A DNA stretch of 41,915 nucleotides, taken from positions 1 through 41,915 of the forward strand of contig JAFUJR010000020.1 in NCBI GenBank assembly GCA_017468085.1, given 5' to 3'. The position numbers and the translations under genes are program-made. The notes beneath the pieces are model-generated. The model searched no databases and was not told the DNA's origin. It saw only the letters and a program-made list of their open reading frames with translations. Shown piece by piece: positions 25,613 to 34,306 of the stretch. Each line of letters opens with the position of its first letter. The stretch's first letter is position 1. Source of the stretch: Clostridia bacterium (GTDB lineage Bacteria > Bacillota > Clostridia > Christensenellales > Borkfalkiaceae).

Positions 25613-26407
25613 TTAAAATTTGGCGAGTTGGTTTTTGCGATAGGTCAACGGGGAAATACCCTCTTTTTTCTTAAAAATCAAACCGAAATAGTTTGCGGAA
25701 GAAAATCCGCACGCGGCAGAAATTTCGTTGACGCTCTGTTTGGTGGATACCAAAAGCTGCTTGGCTTTGGCGATCCGTACCGTCAACAAAAAGTCGATGG
25801 GTGAGCGGTTGACGTATTTTTTAAAGTTATATAAAAGGGTGGGTTTGGCAACGAAAAAACGCTCCGCCAAATCGTCGAGGGTTATATTTTCGTGGTAGTT
25901 TGCGTTTAAATATTCCAGCACCTTTAAAACGAGGGGGGGAATAGCGGTTTCGGAAAGGGCTTGCGGGGATTGTCGGTTGGGCGCGGACTTGTGCAACAAA
26001 TAAATCCCATAGGAAAAGAGGGTACGGAGCTCGTACTCGCCGCGCTTTTTCGTTTTATCAAGCGCGTATCCCTCCTGTACGAGGGAAAGAAGGGTGCTTG
26101 CCTCTTTTTCGGTCAGCTTTAAAATTTGTAACGCCCTATTGTCAAGAATTTCCTTTTGAAAATCGTCGAGATAAGAGGCGGAAAAATTGACGTTGTAACG
26201 CTCAAACGAGCCGCCCTCCGTTTTGTGCACAACGTGTGGCGGAATGACGACGACGGCAGGGCCGTCCATTTTATATAGCGCGTTGGAAAGGAAGAAGGAG
26301 CGGTTTCCCTTGACGAGAAAGTAAATTTCGTAGTGGGCGTGGGAGTGAAAATCGTGCATCGACCAATCCTCTCCGTGTACCGATTTGTCGATTTCAATGA
26401 AGGACAT
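25613..26407 (-). CDS. AraC-family transcriptional regulator (probable regulator of the uronate genes)
   Basis: This 264-residue protein is read on the - strand from ATG at 26407. The N-terminal half is a cupin-like sensor domain (HDFHSHAHYEIYFLVKGN, PPHVVHKTEGG). The C-terminal hundred residues hold two helix-turn-helix units: ITLDDLAERFFVAKPTLLYNFKKYV and VNEISAACGFSSANYFGLIFKKKEG. It is divergent from uxaB, and the -35 boxes of the two promoters overlap, which points to control of the uxaB operon and its own gene in response to a uronate or its derivative. The inducer is not evident from the sequence. Confidence 0.92.
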   Translation of the reverse strand: MSFIEIDKSVHGEDWSMHDFHSHAHYEIYFLVKGNRSFFLSNALYKMDGPAVVVIPPHVVHKTEGGSFERYNVNFSASYLDDFQKEILDNRALQILKLTEKEASTLLSLVQEGYALDKTKKRGEYELRTLFSYGIYLLHKSAPNRQSPQALSETAIPPLVLKVLEYLNANYHENITLDDLAERFFVAKPTLLYNFKKYVNRSPIDFLLTVRIAKAKQLLVSTKQSVNEISAACGFSSANYFGLIFKKKEGISPLTYRKNQLAKF

Positions 26408-26447
26408 ATTTTTACATTTCCTTATAATATATATGTAATTTAATTAA

Positions 26448-26476
26448 ATATTATCATTTTTTATATTGAAAGTCAA
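26448..26476 (-). promoter_or_regulatory. Promoter of the AraC-type regulator gene
   Basis: On the - strand, TTGACT (26476-26471) and TAATAT (26453-26448) are 17 bases apart. The -35 shares base 26471 with the -35 of the opposite uxaB promoter. A 12-base palindrome ATTTAATTAAAT (26438-26449) overlaps the -10 end. Confidence 0.55.
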
Positions 26477-26494
26477 GTAAAAAGATGGTATAAT
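26466..26494 (+). promoter_or_regulatory. Promoter of the uxaB operon
   Basis: TTGAAA (26466-26471) and TATAAT (26489-26494) are separated by exactly 17 bases. A GTAGGAG ribosome site follows before the ATG at 26528. Confidence 0.78.
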
Positions 26495-26527
26495 ACGTTT
26501 TAATAATAATCGTAGGAGTAGAATACA

Positions 26528-27904
26528 ATGATTAAGATTTTGCAATATGGCGAAGGCAATTTTTTGCGGACGTTTGTGGACGCATATTTTAACCACTTAA
26601 ACAAAAACGAGGGAGGCATGTACGAGGTGAATATCGTAAAGCCGATCACTTTTGGTACGTTGGAGCGGTTTGAAAAGCAAAATAATAAATATCATATCGT
26701 TTTGCGCGGTGTGGAAAATGGGAACGTAGTGGAAAACGTGGTGGCAATTGACGCCGTGCATTCCGTTATCGATCCTTTTAAAGACGACGCGCCCTATTAC
26801 GCGCTTGCAAAAGACCCCGAACTCAAAATTATCGTTTCCAACACGACGGAAGCGGGGATTTGCTTCAACGGCGAGGATAAGATGGACGGATTTGACGGCA
26901 TCACGTATCCTGCGAAACTGACGAAATTCCTTTTCGAGCGTTTCAATGCGGGGCTTGACGGCGTATATCTTTTGCCCGTCGAGCTTATCGATAACAATGC
27001 GGACGAGTTGAAAAAGTGCGTGGATAAGTATATCGCGCTGTGGGCGTTGCCCGAGGCATTCCGCAAGTGGAACGACGAACGAAATTTTTATTGCAATACC
27101 CTTGTAGACCGTATCGTTTCCGGTTATCCGCGCGACGAGGAAACCAAGGCGCATTTGACTAAGCTGATTGGCGAAACGGACGAATTGATGTCCGTTGGCG
27201 AGCCGTTCGGGCTTTGGGCGGTGGAAAAGAAAGGGAATATTGCGGCTTACGTAAAAGAGGGCGTACACAATATCGAAGTAGTGTTGACGGACAATATCGG
27301 CTACTATAAAAAGAGAAAGGTGCGCGTGCTGAACGGCAGCCACACCAACCTCGTGCCTGCGGCGTTGACGTTGGGGGCGGTAACGGTGTACGATTGTATG
27401 ACGGACGATAAGCTGTCGGCATTTGTGCAAGAAACTTTAAAAGAGGAGGTCATTCCTTTCGTTTCCGACGATATCGCGGCAACGACGGCGTTCGCGGACA
27501 GCGTGAAGGAACGCTTTGAAAACCCCTACTTAAACCACCAGCTTGTAAGCATTTCGCTCAATTCCATTTCCAAATGGCGTGCGCGCGTGTTGCCCTCGTT
27601 TAAGGATTATTACGCAAAATACGGGAAAATTGCGCCCAAACTTACGGTTGGCTTTTCGTATTTGATGGCGTTGTATTCGTCCATCGAAAAGCAGGGGGAC
27701 GGTTACTTTGTAAAAGTGCCTGACCGCACGATTGAACTCAAAGACGATCTGCCGTATTTGGAATACTTTGCGGCGAAGAAGCCGATTGAAGAATTTATGG
27801 CGGACGAAAAAGTATGGGGAGAGGACTTGACGGCGTACGACGGCTTTGCAAAATCCGTTCTTCATAACGTAGAAAAAATCAAAGAGGGCGTTTGCTTGAT
27901 ATGA
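26528..27904 (+). CDS. uxaB: Tagaturonate reductase (altronate oxidoreductase)
   Basis: The 458-residue protein reduces D-tagaturonate to D-altronate with NADH in the cytoplasm. The opening ILQYGEGNFLRTFVD is the UxaB form of the nucleotide-binding segment of the long-chain polyol dehydrogenase family. The catalytic signature K-x4-N-x2-H is present as K264, N269 and H272 (KVRVLNGSH). The overall length fits UxaB. The fructuronate reductase UxuB is a related alternative, but the neighbouring altronate dehydratase gene supports UxaB. Its stop overlaps the uxaA start in an ATGA junction. Confidence 0.93.
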   Translation: MIKILQYGEGNFLRTFVDAYFNHLNKNEGGMYEVNIVKPITFGTLERFEKQNNKYHIVLRGVENGNVVENVVAIDAVHSVIDPFKDDAPYYALAKDPELKIIVSNTTEAGICFNGEDKMDGFDGITYPAKLTKFLFERFNAGLDGVYLLPVELIDNNADELKKCVDKYIALWALPEAFRKWNDERNFYCNTLVDRIVSGYPRDEETKAHLTKLIGETDELMSVGEPFGLWAVEKKGNIAAYVKEGVHNIEVVLTDNIGYYKKRKVRVLNGSHTNLVPAALTLGAVTVYDCMTDDKLSAFVQETLKEEVIPFVSDDIAATTAFADSVKERFENPYLNHQLVSISLNSISKWRARVLPSFKDYYAKYGKIAPKLTVGFSYLMALYSSIEKQGDGYFVKVPDRTIELKDDLPYLEYFAAKKPIEEFMADEKVWGEDLTAYDGFAKSVLHNVEKIKEGVCLI

Positions 27905-29301
27905 AAAAGGTAATTATTAACGAACGGGATAACGTAGGCGTTTGCTTGGACGGCACGGAGAAAATTCCCGCCGGACACAAGTATGCCTTGAAAGATATTG
28001 CCGTGGGGGAATTCGTCGTCAAATACGGCGAAATTATCGGTAGAGCAACGGAGAATATTCGCGCGGGCGAATGGGTACATACCCACAACGTAAAATCCCA
28101 TTTGGACGAAAAGGTGGCATACAGGTACGAGTTTAACGCCAAAACACCTACGCAGGGCAAGGCGACTTTCCGTGGGTTTAAACGGGCGCACGGCAGGGCG
28201 GGTATCCGTAACGAAATTTATATTATCCCCACCGTCGGGTGCGTCAACAACGTGTGTATGCGGCTTGCAAAGGAGTCGCAAAAGTACGTAACGGGGAGCA
28301 TTGACGGCATATTTGCGCTCACCCACCAATTTGGTTGCAGTCAGCTTGGCGCGGATAACGAGAATATCAAAAAACTGCTCTGTGCGATTGCTTTGAACCC
28401 GAACGCAAGCTTTGTGTTGTTCGTCGGGTTGGGGTGCGAAAATAACGGGTTGGACGGAATAAAAGAATATCTTGCGCCGTTTGGACGTGAAAATATCGCT
28501 TATTTCAACTGCCAAGACGTGGAGGACGAGCACGGGTACGGCATGGAAATTCTGCGCGGATTTGCAGAGAAGGCGAGCAAGTACGAGCGTGAGGACGTCG
28601 ATTTTTCCGAGCTTTGTATCGGACTCAAATGCGGCGGTAGCGACGGGTATTCTGGCTTGACGGCGAATCCGCTTGTGGGGAAGATTTCAGACCGCGTAGT
28701 GGGACTTGGCGGCAGTGCGATTTTGACGGAAGTGCCCGAAATGTTCGGCGCGGAACAGCTGCTTATGAACAAGTGCAAAGACGAGCAGACGTTTGAAAAA
28801 TATAAAAAGATGATAGAGGATTTCAAAGCCTACTATACGCGCCAAGGTTTCCCTGTATACGAAAATCCTTCGCCCGGCAATAAAAAGGGCGGCATCACCA
28901 CCTTGGAGGAGAAGTCCTTGGGGTGTGTGGAAAAGGCGGGGACAAGCCAAATCGTATCCGTTTTGGATTACGGCGAAATGGTAAAGGAAGGGGGCGTGTC
29001 CGCGTTGAACGCACCCGGGAACGATTTGATTGCGGCTACGGCGCTCGCGGCGAGCGGCGCGCAGGTCGTCCTGTTTACGACGGGGCGCGGCACTCCGTTT
29101 TCCACCTTTGTTCCTACCTTAAAAATTGCGTCCAACGATAGGATTTCCGCTTTCAAAAACAATTGGGTGGATTTTAATGCCTATTCCATGGACGAGGACG
29201 GACTTTTCGAGCTTATTTTGAGGACGGTAAACGGCGAATACGCTTGTAAGAGCGAGGACATTCGTGAAATTGCATTTTATAAAACGGGAGTAACGTTATG
29301 A
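27901..29301 (+). CDS. uxaA: Altronate dehydratase
   Basis: It removes water from D-altronate to give 2-keto-3-deoxygluconate. The ATG at 27901 overlaps the uxaB stop (ATGA) and gives 466 residues; an in-frame TTG at 27892 is less likely. The N-terminal SAF domain (about 1-90, with GEWVHTHNVKSH) is joined to the large catalytic domain, as in full-length UxaA. That domain is marked by GRAGIRNEIYIIPTVGCVNN, THQFGCSQLG, GLKCGGSDGYSG, and LGGSAILTEVPEMFGAE. The conserved Cys and His residues for the iron centre are in these motifs. It is coupled to uxaC by another ATGA overlap. Confidence 0.95.
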   Translation: MKKVIINERDNVGVCLDGTEKIPAGHKYALKDIAVGEFVVKYGEIIGRATENIRAGEWVHTHNVKSHLDEKVAYRYEFNAKTPTQGKATFRGFKRAHGRAGIRNEIYIIPTVGCVNNVCMRLAKESQKYVTGSIDGIFALTHQFGCSQLGADNENIKKLLCAIALNPNASFVLFVGLGCENNGLDGIKEYLAPFGRENIAYFNCQDVEDEHGYGMEILRGFAEKASKYEREDVDFSELCIGLKCGGSDGYSGLTANPLVGKISDRVVGLGGSAILTEVPEMFGAEQLLMNKCKDEQTFEKYKKMIEDFKAYYTRQGFPVYENPSPGNKKGGITTLEEKSLGCVEKAGTSQIVSVLDYGEMVKEGGVSALNAPGNDLIAATALAASGAQVVLFTTGRGTPFSTFVPTLKIASNDRISAFKNNWVDFNAYSMDEDGLFELILRTVNGEYACKSEDIREIAFYKTGVTL

Positions 29302-30674
29302 GCTATATCAAAGACAACTTTTTATTGAAGAACAAGACGGCGGAAAAGCTGTATTTCAACTACGCAAAAGATATGCCGATTTTCGATTATCACTGTCATT
29401 TGCCCGAAAAGCAAATTTTGGAAAACAAGACCTTTAACGACGTGTACGAAATTTGGCTGGCGGGCGACCATTATAAGTGGCGTTTGATGCGCAACTACGG
29501 TGTGAACGAGGCGTATATCACGGGCGATAAATCGCACAAGGAAAAATTCCTCGTGTATTGCAAGACGCTTTCGACGGCGTTTGGCAACCCGCTCTATCAC
29601 TGGTCGCAAGTAGAACTCAAAGAATTTTTCAACTGCGAGCTGGAAATCAACGAGGAAAACGCGGAGCTTATTTGGGATTGGTGCAACGAATTCATCAAAG
29701 TGAATAACGTAACGCCGCAGAGCCTAATCGAAAAATCGAACGTTACCCATTTGTTTACGACCAACGAGATTTTCGACGATTTATCCACCTTCCCCGCGAT
29801 TGCGAAAAAGGGGTATAAATTCAAGGTGATCCCCGCTTTCCGTGCGGATAAAATTATGAATATCGAAGCAGCGCAATACAACGATTTTATCGCAAAGCTG
29901 GGTACCGTGTCCGCGTTGAACGAGCTGGAAGATAAAATTGAAGAACGTTTGAAGGCGTTTATCGAGGTGGGGACGACGGCGGCAGACGTTGCGTTGCAGT
30001 CGGTGTATCCCATTGCAGAAAAAGCGGAAGCGGACGCCGTGTTTGCAAAACGCAGAAAGGGGGAAACGGTTACGCAAGCCGAAAGCGAAGTTTTCAAGGG
30101 CTATCTTACCTATTTCCTTTTTAAACTGTACGCTAAGTATAATATCGCGACGGAGCTGCACGTGGGCGCAATGCGCAACAACAACTCCGTTATGCTTGAA
30201 AAACTTGGCTTGGATACGGGCTACGACAGCATTGCCGAGGATAATTCCATTAAGTATATGTCTAGACTTTTTGACCGCTTGAACAGTGAAAATTCCTTGC
30301 CGAAAACGATTGTGTTCAACCTTAACCCGAAGATGAACGCGGAAATTATGACCTTGATCGGCAGTTTCCAAAGCGACGAAGCGCGCGGCAAAATGCAGTA
30401 CGGTCCCGCTTGGTGGTTCTTGGATAACAAGGTAGGCATGGAAAAGCACCTCGACGATTTGACTGCGACGGGACACATCGGCGCGTTTGTGGGTATGTTG
30501 ACGGACAGCCGTTCGTTGCTTTCCTATCCCCGCCATCACTATTTCAGACGCATTTTGTGTAATTTCTTCGGCGGTATGATGGAAAGAGGGGAAATGACGC
30601 AGGACGAAAAGCTGGTCGGTGAAGTAATTAAAGACGTTTGTTATCGCAATTCTATAAAATATTTGGGTATGTAA
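29298..30674 (+). CDS. uxaC: Uronate isomerase
   Basis: It converts D-galacturonate to D-tagaturonate (and D-glucuronate to D-fructuronate). The 458-residue chain is close to the usual length. The metal-binding start FDYHCHLPEKQI and the C-terminal signature GMLTDSRSLLSYPRHHYFRRILC are clear, as are ELHVGAMRNNN and FNLNPKMNAEIMTL. The start overlaps the uxaA stop by four bases. No uxuA/uxuB pair for the fructuronate branch is seen, so the operon is specialised for galacturonate. Confidence 0.95.
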   Translation: MSYIKDNFLLKNKTAEKLYFNYAKDMPIFDYHCHLPEKQILENKTFNDVYEIWLAGDHYKWRLMRNYGVNEAYITGDKSHKEKFLVYCKTLSTAFGNPLYHWSQVELKEFFNCELEINEENAELIWDWCNEFIKVNNVTPQSLIEKSNVTHLFTTNEIFDDLSTFPAIAKKGYKFKVIPAFRADKIMNIEAAQYNDFIAKLGTVSALNELEDKIEERLKAFIEVGTTAADVALQSVYPIAEKAEADAVFAKRRKGETVTQAESEVFKGYLTYFLFKLYAKYNIATELHVGAMRNNNSVMLEKLGLDTGYDSIAEDNSIKYMSRLFDRLNSENSLPKTIVFNLNPKMNAEIMTLIGSFQSDEARGKMQYGPAWWFLDNKVGMEKHLDDLTATGHIGAFVGMLTDSRSLLSYPRHHYFRRILCNFFGGMMERGEMTQDEKLVGEVIKDVCYRNSIKYLGM

Positions 30675-30692
30675 AAGGAGCGTTTTATACAA

Positions 30693-31580
30693 ATGCGTGA
30701 GAAAGTCAAGCAGACGGTCTTTGATATCCTCTGGGCGATTTTAGCGGGCTTGATCGTCGGTTTTGCTTATTATTTCTTTCAAAACAGCAACGGGTTCGCC
30801 CCCGGCGGCGTGGGCGGTTTGGCGACGATCACCTACCACTTTGTGGGGAATTTTATAGGCGAAAGCCTTTCGTGGACGGTTTTGATGCTTGCCTACAATC
30901 TTCCCATTTTCGTGCTTGTCAGCATATTCGTCAACCGCAGATTGGGATTTATTTTGATCTTGTACATAGCGGTGCAAACGGGCGCTACCGTTTTGTTTGA
31001 GGCGCTTGGCTGGAAAACCTATTCGCTTGCAAACAACGGAGAGGATTTTGAAATCGTGTTTGCTTGTATTGCGACGGGCGTGATCTCGGGGGTCGGTTTT
31101 TCGCTGATGCTCCACAGATTTGGCGCGAGCGGCGGGACGTACGCCATTTCCGCGCTCATTAAAAAGGCAAAGCCCGCAACGAACATTGCGTACGTGTCTT
31201 TTATATTGGATTCGAGCGTCGTGTTTATCGCGTTCTTTGTGTACGATATGAAAATCACGCCCGTGATGTGTACCCTCATCAACCTATTTATTGCGAACGT
31301 GGTAGTCGATTACGTGCTGTCGGGCGGGAAAAGCGGTTACAAGTTTGAAATCGTAACGGATAAGCCCGACGAGCTTTCGGCAGAGCTTATAGAAAAGCTG
31401 GGACACGGCGTAACGGAAATTCGCGTACACGGTATGTATTCGGATACGGACAAATATATGTTGGTCTGTATCGTCCGCAAAAAACAAATTGGCGAGATGA
31501 TGAAAATTATTCGGCGGTATCCGGGGACTTTTGCGAGCTTTTCAAAAGTGAACGAGGTCTTTGGCAGATTTAAAAAATAA
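30693..31580 (+). CDS. YitT-family membrane protein
   Basis: The 295-residue protein begins with a cytoplasmic tail and has five to six membrane segments (for example ILWAILAGLIVGFAYYFF and LSWTVLMLAYNLPIFVLV). These include the NSNGFAPGGVGGLATI and GASGGTYAISALI motifs typical of the YitT/DUF161 family. Residues of about 215-290 form the C-terminal DUF2179 domain (GHGVTEIRVHGMYSDTDKYMLVCIV). The family has no firm function. Its position inside a uronate operon, with an AAAGGAG site and 18 bases after uxaC, raises the possibility that it moves a uronate or its product, but this is only inference. Confidence 0.88.
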   Translation: MREKVKQTVFDILWAILAGLIVGFAYYFFQNSNGFAPGGVGGLATITYHFVGNFIGESLSWTVLMLAYNLPIFVLVSIFVNRRLGFILILYIAVQTGATVLFEALGWKTYSLANNGEDFEIVFACIATGVISGVGFSLMLHRFGASGGTYAISALIKKAKPATNIAYVSFILDSSVVFIAFFVYDMKITPVMCTLINLFIANVVVDYVLSGGKSGYKFEIVTDKPDELSAELIEKLGHGVTEIRVHGMYSDTDKYMLVCIVRKKQIGEMMKIIRRYPGTFASFSKVNEVFGRFKK

Positions 31581-31591
31581 GGAGAAAAAGT

Positions 31592-32149
31592 ATGGAAAAA
31601 CGTATTCCCGTAGTCGTTATTAAAGAACTTTCGGAAACGGACAAAATTTTGACGGCGCTTAAAAACGACGGCATCAACACGGCGGAGATCACTTTCCGCA
31701 CGGCGTGCGCGGCGGAGGCGATTGCCTACGCCTGCAAAAATTATCCCGAAATGAACGTCGGCGCAGGTACGGTCATCAACGCGGCGCAGTGCGAGGCGGC
31801 TTTGGCGGCGGGCGCGAAATTTATCGTTAGCCCCGGTCTTTCGCCTGCAGTGGCGAAAATTTGCGCCGAACGCAACGTGCCTTACTATCCCGGTTGCGTA
31901 ACGCCTACCGAAATCATGGCGGCGTTGGAGCTGGGCATTACGACGGTGAAATTCTTCCCCGCCAACGTTTACGGCGGCTTGAAGGCGATGAAGGCGCTTG
32001 CAGGGCCTTTCCCGCAAATTAAATTTATCCCTACGGGCGGCGTAGACGCAAGCAATTTGGACGAGTATTTGGCTTGGGAAAAAATTGCGGCGGTAGGCGG
32101 GTCTTTCTACGTGAAAGACGCGTTGGCAAAGATGGAGAATAAGCAATGA
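31592..32149 (+). CDS. eda: 2-keto-3-deoxy-6-phosphogluconate aldolase
   Basis: It splits KDPG into pyruvate and glyceraldehyde 3-phosphate. The Schiff-base lysine is K120 in TTVKFFPANVYGG, and the catalytic Glu is E32 in AEITFRT. Other family motifs are VGAGTVINAAQCEAALAAGAKFIVSPG, YPGCVTPTEI and FIPTGGV. At 185 residues it is slightly short of the usual 200-215, with a trimmed C-terminus, but no core motif is lost. An AAGGAG ribosome site precedes the ATG. Its stop overlaps the next start by four bases. Confidence 0.94.
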   Translation: MEKRIPVVVIKELSETDKILTALKNDGINTAEITFRTACAAEAIAYACKNYPEMNVGAGTVINAAQCEAALAAGAKFIVSPGLSPAVAKICAERNVPYYPGCVTPTEIMAALELGITTVKFFPANVYGGLKAMKALAGPFPQIKFIPTGGVDASNLDEYLAWEKIAAVGGSFYVKDALAKMENKQ

Positions 32150-32979
32150 TCCGTTCGCAGATGAGATTCCCCGGCTTTAAGAGGAAAGCGGTAACGCTGA
32201 GCTATGACGACGGCGTGGCGCAGGATAAGCGGCTTGTGCAAATCATGCAAAAGAACGGCTTGAAGGGTACGTTTAATATCAACAGCGGTTTGCTCCCGAA
32301 AGAGAGCGGTTGGCATATGACGGCGGCGGAGGCTTTGGAGTTGTATACGAATAGCGGTATGGAAGTTGCCGTACACGGTCAATATCATTTGTCATTGGCG
32401 AACGTCGACAGCGCGGTTGCGACAAACGACGTTTTGCAAGACAGACTTGCCTTAGAAAACTTGTTCGGCTGTTTAGTCAAGGGCATGGCGTATGCCAACG
32501 GCTCGTATAACGACGAAGTGGTGGGTATACTCAAAACGTGCGGCATTGAATACGCGCGTACGGTAACCTCCACCGAAGACTTTGAACTTCCCGAAGATTG
32601 GTTGCGTTTAAACCCCACCTGCCACCATAAAAACCGTAAGCTGATGGAATTGGTGAAAGCGTTTTTGGAGGTGCAGCCCGACCCGCTCCGTCTGCAAAAA
32701 TATACGCCAAAACTTTTCTATCTGTGGGGGCACAGCTACGAATTTGACGGCGACGGCAATTGGGACGTCATCGAGGAATTTGCGGAGGCAATAGGCAACC
32801 GCGAGGATATTTGGTATGCGACGAACGGGGAAATCTACGCCTACGTAAAGGCGTTTGACAGCCTGCGTTGGTCGGCGGACGGGAAGCTCGTACATAATCC
32901 GAGCGGCACGGACGTTTGTATTTTCTGCAACAAAAAAGAGTACCTTGTAAAAAGCGGTACTACGATAAAAATCGATTAA
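32146..32979 (+). CDS. Cytoplasmic polysaccharide deacetylase-like protein (NodB domain)
   Basis: The 277-residue protein belongs to carbohydrate esterase family 4-like NodB proteins: TLSYDDG provides the Asp pair D21/D22, and HGQYH gives the metal-binding pair H77 and H81. LYLWGHSYEFDGDGNWDVIEEF is in the later part. There is no signal peptide, unlike most peptidoglycan or chitin deacetylases. It is translationally coupled to eda through an ATGA overlap. A role in removing acetyl groups from imported pectin fragments would fit the location, but is inferred only. Confidence 0.82.
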   Translation: MIRSQMRFPGFKRKAVTLSYDDGVAQDKRLVQIMQKNGLKGTFNINSGLLPKESGWHMTAAEALELYTNSGMEVAVHGQYHLSLANVDSAVATNDVLQDRLALENLFGCLVKGMAYANGSYNDEVVGILKTCGIEYARTVTSTEDFELPEDWLRLNPTCHHKNRKLMELVKAFLEVQPDPLRLQKYTPKLFYLWGHSYEFDGDGNWDVIEEFAEAIGNREDIWYATNGEIYAYVKAFDSLRWSADGKLVHNPSGTDVCIFCNKKEYLVKSGTTIKID

Positions 32980-32996
32980 AAAAAGAGGTAATAAAT

Positions 32997-34019
32997 ATGA
33001 AGAAAATCGTAACTTTTGGCGAATTGATGTTAAGACTTGCGCCCGAGGGATATTTGCGCTTTGTACAGAGCGACAAATTACAAGCGACCTTTGGCGGCGC
33101 GGAAGCAAACGTAGCCGTTTCGCTTGCAAATTACGGCTTGGACGCGGCGTTTGTGTCCAAATTGCCTACCCACGAAATCGGTCAGGCGGCGGTAAATTCC
33201 TTGCGCAAATTCGGCGTAGATACTTCTAAAATCGTACGCGGCGGCGAAAGGGTGGGGATTTATTACTGCGAAAAAGGCGCGTCGCAACGCCCCTCGAAAG
33301 TAATTTATGACAGAGCCCATTCCTCCATTGCAACCGCGAAGAAATCCGATTTTGATTGGAATACAATTTTCGACGGCGTAGAGTGGTTCCACTTTACGGG
33401 CATTACGCCCGCTTTGAGCGACGAGACGGCGGAAATCTGCCTCGAAGCGTGCAAGGCGGCAAAAGCGAAAAATATCACGGTTTCCTGCGACTTGAACTTC
33501 CGTAAAAAGCTGTGGAGTAAGGAAAAAGCAGGGCAGGTGATGGGCGAGCTTTGCCACTATATCGATTACTGCATTGCAAACGAAGAGGACGCGAAGGACG
33601 TATTCGGTATCGAAGCGGATAACACCGATATTTACGGCGGTAAGCTCAACCACGAAGGGTATATTTCCGTTGCGAAAAAACTGACTGACCGCTTTAATTT
33701 CAAAGGTGTGGCAATCACCTTGCGCGAGAGCAAATCGGCAAGCGACAACGATTGGTCGGGTATGCTGTACACGAATGGAGAAGCGGTATTCTCGAAGAAA
33801 TATTCCATGCATATCGTAGACCGCGTCGGCGGCGGCGACAGCTTTGGCGGCGGACTTATCTATTCGCTCGTCAACGGTTTTGCGCCTCAGCAGGCGATTG
33901 AATTTGCGGTTGCGGCAAGCTGCTTGAAGCACTCCGTTGAGGGGGACTATAATATGGTTTCCGTGGCGGAAGTAATGAACCTTGCAGGCGGCGACGCAAG
34001 CGGCAGAGTGCAGAGATAA
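32997..34019 (+). CDS. kdgK: 2-keto-3-deoxygluconate kinase
   Basis: It phosphorylates KDG to KDPG, the step between UxaA and Eda. This is a PfkB-family sugar kinase of 340 residues from the ATG at 32997, which has an AAAGAGG site; the frame is open to 32916 but that overlaps the previous gene. Family signatures include KIVTFGELMLRLAP and GGAEANVAVSLANYG near the N-terminus, CDLNFRKKLW in the middle, and DRVGGGDSFGGGL with the catalytic base D281. The terminator directly after it ends the operon. Confidence 0.94.
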   Translation: MKKIVTFGELMLRLAPEGYLRFVQSDKLQATFGGAEANVAVSLANYGLDAAFVSKLPTHEIGQAAVNSLRKFGVDTSKIVRGGERVGIYYCEKGASQRPSKVIYDRAHSSIATAKKSDFDWNTIFDGVEWFHFTGITPALSDETAEICLEACKAAKAKNITVSCDLNFRKKLWSKEKAGQVMGELCHYIDYCIANEEDAKDVFGIEADNTDIYGGKLNHEGYISVAKKLTDRFNFKGVAITLRESKSASDNDWSGMLYTNGEAVFSKKYSMHIVDRVGGGDSFGGGLIYSLVNGFAPQQAIEFAVAASCLKHSVEGDYNMVSVAEVMNLAGGDASGRVQR

Positions 34020-34045
34020 TTTTATATCACAATCAAAAAAATATT

Positions 34046-34089
34046 AAATCCCGTCCTTGGGCGCGAAAGCGAACGTGGGCGGGATTTTT
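34046..34089 (+). terminator. Intrinsic terminator of the uronate operon
   Basis: AAATCCCGTCC (34046-34056) pairs with GGGCGGGATTT (34077-34087) with one G-U; the stem ends in TTTTT. The loop carries a small CGC-GAAA-GCG hairpin. Confidence 0.88.
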
Positions 34090-34117
34090 GCGCTACGTAA
34101 AAACAGTAAAAAACTCC

Positions 34118-34146
34118 TTGACAAGGGCGGAAAAAAAAGCTATAAT
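34118..34146 (+). promoter_or_regulatory. Consensus sigma-A promoter of the giant protease gene
   Basis: TTGACA (34118-34123) and TATAAT (34141-34146) are both perfect and separated by 17 bases. The predicted start near 34153 leaves a leader of about 150 bases. Confidence 0.85.
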
Positions 34147-34165
34147 AAAGTAAACTGGCATAATG

Positions 34166-34295
34166 GGGCGTTCTATAAGAACGCCCGTACAAGAAACGCA
34201 AAAAATGCGGAGCGGGAAACTTAGGAAAAGACGTAAAAAACGCCCTATATTCCGCTTAAAACTTAGGAACTAAGCAGATTGATTTTTCGTCAATC
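34166..34295 (+). promoter_or_regulatory. Leader hairpins of the protease mRNA
   Basis: GGGCGTTCT (34166-34174) and AGAACGCCC (34178-34186) form a perfect stem near the 5' end. GATTGA (34277-34282) and TCAATC (34290-34295) form a second stem ending directly before the AGGAGG ribosome site (34296-34301). ACTTAGGAA-type words occur at about 34219 and 34261. No known riboswitch class is recognised. Confidence 0.45.
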
Positions 34296-34306
34296 AGGAG
34301 GATTAT

